Positions 32,877-38,093 of a stretch of 38,093 nt of DNA are shown here, in pieces (position 1 is the stretch's first letter; every line of letters begins with the position of its first letter). Under the pieces are notes generated by a model. It was not told the origin of the DNA. It searched no databases and worked only from the letters and a program-made list of their open reading frames with translations. The stretch is from NCBI GenBank assembly GCA_937957915.1, contig CALGNZ010000196.1:1-38093 (forward strand). The letters are read 5' to 3'. The translations under genes and the position numbers were made by a program. The DNA is from an uncultured Granulosicoccaceae bacterium. Lineage in GTDB: Bacteria; Pseudomonadota; Gammaproteobacteria; Granulosicoccales; Granulosicoccaceae.

Positions 32877-33926
32877 ATGGGTGACAGTTCCAGGCCACCG
32901 CAATCGCCTGCAGCTCAGGCTGGTTCGCAACGAACGGTTGCAGTGCTTGGTGCGGGCAGCTGGGGTACCGCTCTGGCTAACCACCTGGCTGCCGCCAACA
33001 AACAGACTGTCTTGTGGGCGCGGTCGGAAAAGACTGCGCAGCAGGTCAGGCAGCAACGCCGAAACCAGTCTTTCCTGCCCGACGTCACTCTGCATCCATC
33101 ACTGCAGTGTACAACTGATTTTGCAGCCGCTGTAACAGCGGTAACCGACGTTCTGATCTGTGTACCAAGTTCTGCCTTTAAAGACATTGTTGGTCGTGTG
33201 GCGGAGCTGCGACAAACCGGAGTCGATCTGATCTGGGCCTGTAAAGGGCTTGAGCCCGACACCGGCCGGTTTTTGTCTGACTATCTGGACGATTGTCTTC
33301 CGGACAACAGTCGCTACGCTATTATCTCAGGCCCTACCTTTGCCACTGAGCTGGCAATGGGTTTACCCACCGCAATAACAGCAGCTGCCAGTGACCCTGA
33401 GTACGCAAGTACAGTCGCCGAGCTGCTGCATACCGAACGGTTGCGCGTCTATACCAGCACCGATATCAACGGTGTGCAATTTGGTGGTGCACTTAAAAAT
33501 GTTTATGCCATTGCAGCGGGTATATCAGATGGTCTGGGCTTTGGTGCCAATGCCCGAGTCGCACTGGTTACACGCGGGTTGGCCGAGCTCGGCAGAATGG
33601 CTGAGTGTCTTGATATCAGGCGTGAGACATTGATGGGGCTGGCAGGTGTAGGCGATCTGATATTAACGTGCACCGATAACCAGTCTCGCAATCGCCGTTT
33701 TGGTATAGCACTGGCGGATGGGCTATCGATAGATGAGGCGCGCCTCAGCGTAGGGCAGGCCGTCGAAGGTATTGCGGCGATTCGGGCGGCGCACAGGTTA
33801 AGCGCAAAGCTGAACATTGAAATGCCTATTGTCGAGCAGCTGTATGAGGTTATCGAAAATGGCAAAGCGCCGATGCTTGCTGTGCAAACGCTGTTATCTA
33901 GAAAGCAGCGCGATGAAAACGGCTAA
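32877..33926 (+). CDS. gpsA: Glycerol-3-phosphate dehydrogenase [NAD(P)+]
   Basis: 349 residues. The enzyme reduces dihydroxyacetone phosphate to sn-glycerol 3-phosphate for phospholipid synthesis. The N-terminal Rossmann motif VAVLGAGSWGTALANHLAAA is at about 21-40. Then come WACKGLEPDTGRFLSDYLD, ISGPTFATELAMGLPTA and the catalytic Lys region FGGALKNVYAIAAGISDGLG followed by FGANARVALVTRGLAELGRM. The last block (RRFGIALADGLSIDEARLSV, then GQAVEGI) is typical. The first 18 residues are an extension over most homologues, so the start might be slightly downstream, though no better ATG is seen. It follows secB by 13 bp and converges with trmL. Confidence 0.96.
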   Translation: MGDSSRPPQSPAAQAGSQRTVAVLGAGSWGTALANHLAAANKQTVLWARSEKTAQQVRQQRRNQSFLPDVTLHPSLQCTTDFAAAVTAVTDVLICVPSSAFKDIVGRVAELRQTGVDLIWACKGLEPDTGRFLSDYLDDCLPDNSRYAIISGPTFATELAMGLPTAITAAASDPEYASTVAELLHTERLRVYTSTDINGVQFGGALKNVYAIAAGISDGLGFGANARVALVTRGLAELGRMAECLDIRRETLMGLAGVGDLILTCTDNQSRNRRFGIALADGLSIDEARLSVGQAVEGIAAIRAAHRLSAKLNIEMPIVEQLYEVIENGKAPMLAVQTLLSRKQRDENG

Positions 33927-33956
33927 TCAATAGTCGACTGGCTCAACGGTGCTGTG

Positions 33957-34421
33957 TCAATTCAGTGTAGCGAAATTCAATTGGCGCAACCCTTCATAAC
34001 AAACAATTGCAACTGCATTTGAGAGGTTGATGCTGCGACTTGACTCGAGCATTGGAATTCGCAACTGTTTCGACTCACCCAGCGACTGCAGTACCTCATC
34101 AGGCAGGCCGCGAGTTTCAGGGCCGAACAACAGTGCGTCTCCTGCTGTCAGTGTGGCCGCGCTGTAGATTCGTTTTGCTTTGGTAGTGAATCCATACATG
34201 GTATTGGGTTGCCGTGTCTGTTGGTACTCGGCGAGGTTGCTCCAGCGCGTAACAATTGACAGGTCGATATAGTCGAGCCCGGCGCGGCGAACTTTTTTTT
34301 CATCGAGCTCAAACCCCAGTGGCTCAATCAAATGCAATGAGCACCCGCTGTTGGCGCACAGTCGCATGATATTGCCTGTGTTTGGTGGAATTTCCGGCTC
34401 GTAGAGAACGATATCGAACAT
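33957..34421 (-). CDS. trmL: tRNA (cytidine/uridine-34 2'-O)-methyltransferase TrmL
   Basis: 154 residues, a SPOUT-class methyltransferase. It starts MFDIVLYEPEIPPNTGNIMR, the diagnostic TrmL opening, and includes CSLHLIEPLGFELDEKKVRR, AGLDYIDL, the knot motif LLFGPETRGLPDEVL and RSINLSNAVAIVCYEGLRQL. It methylates the wobble base of tRNA-Leu. ATG 34421 is chosen over an in-frame ATG at 34445, because family members start with MFDI or MLNI at this place. It converges with gpsA, with about 30 bp between the stops, and the gap of about 210 bp to mshL holds no gene. Confidence 0.95.
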   Translation of the reverse strand: MFDIVLYEPEIPPNTGNIMRLCANSGCSLHLIEPLGFELDEKKVRRAGLDYIDLSIVTRWSNLAEYQQTRQPNTMYGFTTKAKRIYSAATLTAGDALLFGPETRGLPDEVLQSLGESKQLRIPMLESSRSINLSNAVAIVCYEGLRQLNFATLN

Positions 34422-34630
34422 TAGGTTATGTGCCTTTTTATACAACTATGCCTGCGAGAAGTTTGTTATTGGGCGCCCGTGCAGCTGACCAGTGCCAACG
34501 TCTGTTTTGTGGAAGCGATTTACGATGGAACGGAAATTGCCGGTTCGCCCCACTGCAGCAAGTGTTGTTGTTTCCCCGTCCAGTCGCAATGAAGTTGCGC
34601 AACGGTTGGTGATTTTGGGAGAATTTGCAC

Positions 34631-36391
34631 GTGTTATTGCTTGATTGTTTCACCGCCCGCCCTCGACTTTTGCTGGTAGCAAATGTATCCGCGCTGTTGT
34701 CTGCGTTACTGATAACGGCCTGTCATGCGCCGGGACAGTCGCTCGCCAAATCAGACACGGTGCAACCGCGGCCAGCAATACCATCAATTTCATCAATCAT
34801 TCCGACGGTTACATCACCCGTAGTGGTACTGCCGACACCCGATACCGCCACGGCGCGCTCGGCTGGCGAATTGTATACGGTTTCCGTGAATCAGGTAGCT
34901 GGCAGTGAGGTGTTGATGGCGCTCGCCCGCGATTCAAAACTGGAACTCGCAATAAACGGCAAAATTGAAGGCAAGGTTACCCTGAATGCCGTTAATCAGC
35001 CGATCAGCGTTATTCTCGGGAAACTGGAGCGACAGTTGCCCATACGTTATTCGATTGAAGGTCGCTCGATAACAGTTTCCGCCGATGCGCCGTTTGTAAA
35101 AAGCTATAAGGTTGACTACCTCAATATCAGTCGCCGCGCACAAAGCAGTGTCAGCCTGGCTACGCAAATAGGCTCGCTAAAAACTGCGGTGGATGATAAG
35201 AGCCAGTCTGGCTTGAATTCAAACGGATCGACGATGCAGGTTCAAAACGAATCTGAAAACCGTTTTTGGGACTCGCTGGTTGTAAGTATTGCGGGTATCA
35301 TCGGGGATCCGCCGCTACCAGCCGACTCAGCCAAAAAAACGGTGGCTGCCAATATATTTGTGAATCGCGAGAGCGGTATATTGTCTGTTCGAGCGACGGG
35401 TAAACATCATCGATTGGTTGGCTCACTTATTACGCAAATTGTGAGTAGCGCACAGCGCCAGGTGTTGATTGAGGCGACGGTGGTAGAAGTTACGTTAAAT
35501 GACAGCTTTGAATCCGGTGTCGACTGGCAGATGCTTGACAACAATGGCGGGACCGCTATTGATTTTGCGCAACTGTTGACCGGGAGTCCGGCGGCGTCTG
35601 AAGCGACAACACCCAAAACTTCCATTCTAAGTTATCGAAACAACAATGGTGGCTTTGGCTACGTCAGTGCAACGCTTAAACTGCTTCAACAATTTGGCGA
35701 TGTACAGGTGTTGTCCAACCCCAAGATCATTGCTCTGAATAATCAGCCAGCCGTGCTCAAGGTTGTTGATAATCGCGTGTATTTCACCTTTGAGATTGAT
35801 CGGCAACAGCGCGAAAATGGGGATGAGCGTACCGTGGTGGACAGTACCATCCACTCCGTGCCAGTTGGATTGGTCATGAGTGTCACGCCGTTTATCAATG
35901 ATACCGGTGAGGTAATCCTGAATGTTCGGCCCACCATTTCCAGAATTCTCAATTTTGCGGCCGATCCGAGCCCTGCGTTGGCCGGACAAAGTGAAGTCGA
36001 AAATTTGATCCCGGAAATCCAGGTTCGAGAGATGGAGTCGCTGCTGCGAGTGCAAAGTGGAGATGTCGCAATTATTGGAGGGCTGATGCAAAATAGGGTA
36101 GACGATCGAAAAGCGGGTGTACCCGTGATCAGTGCCGTACCTTTTGTCGGCAAGCTTTTTTCCCAGGCCTCAAGAAGCCTGGAAAAAACCGAATTACTGG
36201 TTTTTTTACGCCCCACCGTTTTGCAGCGCAACAGCAGCGCGCAATACGAAAATCTACTAGAGCGCCCTATGCAGCGATCAACCAACAACTTGCCGATCGA
36301 GCCTGCACAATTTGGCGGATCACAGCGCCGTGGTCTGCCTTCTGGCAGTCCATCATCGGTGCATGCAATAAACCCCGGATTTCTGCAGTGA
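34631..36391 (+). CDS. mshL: MSHA/type II-like outer-membrane secretin (MshL type), lipoprotein
   Basis: 586 residues. The N-terminus ends in a lipobox, LLITAC, so it is probably a lipoprotein. A secretin N-domain (about 78-160, with AGSEVLMALARDSKLELAIN and GKVTLNAVNQPISVILGKLE) and YKVDYLNISRRAQSSVSLAT are typical of MshL. The secretin C-domain (about 280-540) has QVLIEATVVEVTLNDSFESG, VQVLSNPKIIALNNQPAVLK, GLVMSVTPFINDTGEVILNV and the hallmark VPVISAVPFVGKLF. It forms the outer-membrane pore for a type IV pilus or pseudopilus. GTG 34631 is chosen since GGGAGA stands eight bases upstream. An in-frame TTG at 34625 is too close to that site. The stop overlaps the next gene (GTGA). Confidence 0.9.
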   Translation: MLLLDCFTARPRLLLVANVSALLSALLITACHAPGQSLAKSDTVQPRPAIPSISSIIPTVTSPVVVLPTPDTATARSAGELYTVSVNQVAGSEVLMALARDSKLELAINGKIEGKVTLNAVNQPISVILGKLERQLPIRYSIEGRSITVSADAPFVKSYKVDYLNISRRAQSSVSLATQIGSLKTAVDDKSQSGLNSNGSTMQVQNESENRFWDSLVVSIAGIIGDPPLPADSAKKTVAANIFVNRESGILSVRATGKHHRLVGSLITQIVSSAQRQVLIEATVVEVTLNDSFESGVDWQMLDNNGGTAIDFAQLLTGSPAASEATTPKTSILSYRNNNGGFGYVSATLKLLQQFGDVQVLSNPKIIALNNQPAVLKVVDNRVYFTFEIDRQQRENGDERTVVDSTIHSVPVGLVMSVTPFINDTGEVILNVRPTISRILNFAADPSPALAGQSEVENLIPEIQVREMESLLRVQSGDVAIIGGLMQNRVDDRKAGVPVISAVPFVGKLFSQASRSLEKTELLVFLRPTVLQRNSSAQYENLLERPMQRSTNNLPIEPAQFGGSQRRGLPSGSPSSVHAINPGFLQ

Positions 36392-38093
36392 GCCTATTGC
36401 GCGATGCTCTGCAGTCAGGGAAGGACAAAGAACAGGGAGCAGCGGAGCCGGTAGTCTTTAACGGGCCGGTGATAGATGCGGATGAATTACTTGGGACTGA
36501 AGCTGCCACCGCTGATGAAGCGAAAAGGCAAACACAGCCTGATTCCGACACAACAGCCGCTGAGATCGATTTTCCGGATACCTATGGTGCTCACCAAATT
36601 GGTTCGTCCACGTCTGGTGACGATGACACCAATAGTGATGTGGAAATAGATCTGGCGCAGGTTGCCAACCGAGCGGCCGACGTTTTAGCAACGCCACATG
36701 GCGCCGACTCACCAAGCGATGTTGTATCGACCACGCAAGGCACAGTCGAACTCTCTCTTCAGTCAGATGAAAGTTCATTGGCGGAGCAAGCAGAGCACAA
36801 TGAAGCGGCATCTGTTGCGGTTTCGGGTGAAACAGATAACAACGATAATTTGCCACCACAGTTGCAACAAGGGCTGCCGCACGATACCGAGGCAGAAAAA
36901 CCAGAGCAACCTGATAACAGCGATAGCCTGCAGGTGAGTGACGAGCCAATGCCGAGTGGCGGTAATACAGAATCAACTGTGTTCCGAACCCGGTCTATAA
37001 ACCTCGATCCGCTGTTTTTTATTATTGTGGCATTTGCATTTGCCGGTCTGTTTGGCAGCCTTTACGCCCTGGTAACCCAAAACGATGCATTTGTGAGTGG
37101 TGAGTATGCCGAGCTGCATGCCCGGCAATCTGCTCTCGATGAACTCACTGCATCTGATAAATTAGCCGGTCCGGATAAGGCAGCAGTGAGTGAGCAAGAT
37201 AAAGGACCAGAGCCTGTTGCTGTGAGCGCCTCCGTTGCGACAGGTTCCTTGCCGCAACGCAGTAAAGACAACACGGCAATCTCGGTTGTCGCCAATGATG
37301 ATGGAAGCCAGGCTCGTGGAAGTGTAGTCAGTACTGAAGGTACGGTGTCGACAACCACTGTCTCAGATTCTGCTGAAAGCACTGTAAGCGATGTGACAAA
37401 TGCCGTTGTTAAAGCTTCTGATCATACGCCGTCGGGCGCTGTAACGAATACTGATGCAGTCGCTCGGCAAAACATTCGGGGAGGTGAGCAGGAGATAGCT
37501 GCGCTGCAGGTCGAGTTAAATGAATTGAAAGAAAGCCTGGCCAGTCAGAATTTAAGAATCTCGCAGTTTATTGCGGAAAACTTTGCACTACGGCAGGCAG
37601 GCGTGCCGGCCTCGCAACCTGTGGCTTCTGCAAATGCTGAAACCAAAGCGGCAGTCACGCGCGACATTCAGCCGCCAGCAGTGAATTATGATCCAGCAGT
37701 GAACTACGATAAGGCGGGCGACATTACAACCAAGCAGAACGCTGATGATGATTTCTCTTTAGAGAAAGCCGATTCCCGCGTAGTGGTAACGGCCACTAGT
37801 GCCGAGCCTGGGCCTCGACCAACACAAATACAGGGTATGGGCATACAGGGTGCTCGTGAGCGAGCCAAACGCACAGCAGATACCCGCGCGCAAGGCACCC
37901 GTGAACAAAATGCTCCGGACCCAGGTGCTATTGATAAAGGTGCTCTTGATAAAAGCGCCCGTAGTAAAAGTGCGCGCAGCCAGGCTGCCAGCGCACAGGG
38001 TAGCGGCACCCGTGATTCCGGTATTCTCAAAGTGGAACAGTCATCTGCAGGCGGTGTCAGTATTGATCATCAGTCTGCTCAGTTTCCGGCGGT
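36388..38093 (+). CDS. Acidic low-complexity single-span membrane protein, pilus/secretion-linked (C-terminus beyond window)
   Basis: 568 codons to the right edge, no stop seen. The GTG at 36388 overlaps the mshL stop (GTGA). It begins VSLLRDALQSGKDKEQGAAE and continues as an acidic, Thr/Ser/Gln-rich, probably disordered region to about 200. A span follows (LDPLFFIIVAFAFAGLFGSL, about 206-230), then a long periplasmic low-complexity stretch. A coiled coil (EQEIAALQVELNELKESLAS, about 365-400) comes next. Short repeats appear (AVNYDPAVNYD; DKGALDKSARSKSARSQAA). The SLLRDALQ start recalls the MSLI-DALKK opening of GspB/MshN-type proteins, so a bridging role in the same apparatus is plausible. 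I do not recognise a family with confidence. Confidence 0.75.
   Translation, partial: MSLLRDALQSGKDKEQGAAEPVVFNGPVIDADELLGTEAATADEAKRQTQPDSDTTAAEIDFPDTYGAHQIGSSTSGDDDTNSDVEIDLAQVANRAADVLATPHGADSPSDVVSTTQGTVELSLQSDESSLAEQAEHNEAASVAVSGETDNNDNLPPQLQQGLPHDTEAEKPEQPDNSDSLQVSDEPMPSGGNTESTVFRTRSINLDPLFFIIVAFAFAGLFGSLYALVTQNDAFVSGEYAELHARQSALDELTASDKLAGPDKAAVSEQDKGPEPVAVSASVATGSLPQRSKDNTAISVVANDDGSQARGSVVSTEGTVSTTTVSDSAESTVSDVTNAVVKASDHTPSGAVTNTDAVARQNIRGGEQEIAALQVELNELKESLASQNLRISQFIAENFALRQAGVPASQPVASANAETKAAVTRDIQPPAVNYDPAVNYDKAGDITTKQNADDDFSLEKADSRVVVTATSAEPGPRPTQIQGMGIQGARERAKRTADTRAQGTREQNAPDPGAIDKGALDKSARSKSARSQAASAQGSGTRDSGILKVEQSSAGGVSIDHQSAQFPA

Overview
The window reads as a piece of a gammaproteobacterial chromosome, most likely from a marine or other aquatic heterotroph. 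The best clue is the run rhodanese - grxC - secB - gpsA with trmL facing it at the right. This order is characteristic of Gammaproteobacteria. A two-membrane FadE, an MSHA-type secretin, D-glutamate catabolism genes and a c5-type dihaem cytochrome fit the same picture. No rRNA, tRNA, CRISPR array, transposase or prophage gene was seen. The taxonomic call is inference from gene order and protein families only.

Positions 1-7458 hold a minus-strand set of fatty-acid and acyl-CoA genes: an MDR quinone oxidoreductase (cut by the window edge), an APH-like kinase of the ACAD10 type, an acyl-CoA dehydrogenase, a MaoC hydratase, an enoyl-CoA hydratase/isomerase and a large FadE. REP-like palindromes lie in two of the gaps. 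Positions 7536-12196 hold mostly unlinked housekeeping or unknown genes: a DUF5665 membrane protein, a phospholipase D-like protein, a DUF2461 protein, a guanidino-group hydrolase, monofunctional prephenate dehydratase and a DUF1289 protein.

Positions 12461-15326 form a tight operon, dgcN-dgcA plus a D-amino acid aminotransferase. Together these can pass D-amino acid nitrogen through D-glutamate to N-acetyl-L-glutamate. A GNAT protein and an AcuI/YhdH reductase follow.

Positions 17537-27693 are the most unusual part. On the minus strand, in transcription order, lie a 73-residue protein, a possible very short frame, a GAF-domain protein fused to a membrane-anchored HlyD adaptor, a PqqD-like/M50 protease/HlyD fusion, a periplasmic RND-type adaptor, a GGDEF-GGDEF(degenerate)-EAL cyclic-di-GMP protein and an SGNH hydrolase. 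It has three adaptor-type proteins and an intramembrane protease but no recognisable ABC or RND pump, so it may be an uncharacterised envelope or export system.

Positions 28009-33956 carry a DUF4197 lipoprotein, a tiny membrane anchor next to a dihaem cytochrome with the same anchor, a CPA2 antiporter, and the yibN-grxC-secB-gpsA/trmL block. From 34631 to the right edge an MSHA/type II-like secretin overlaps an acidic, low-complexity single-span membrane protein that runs out of the window.
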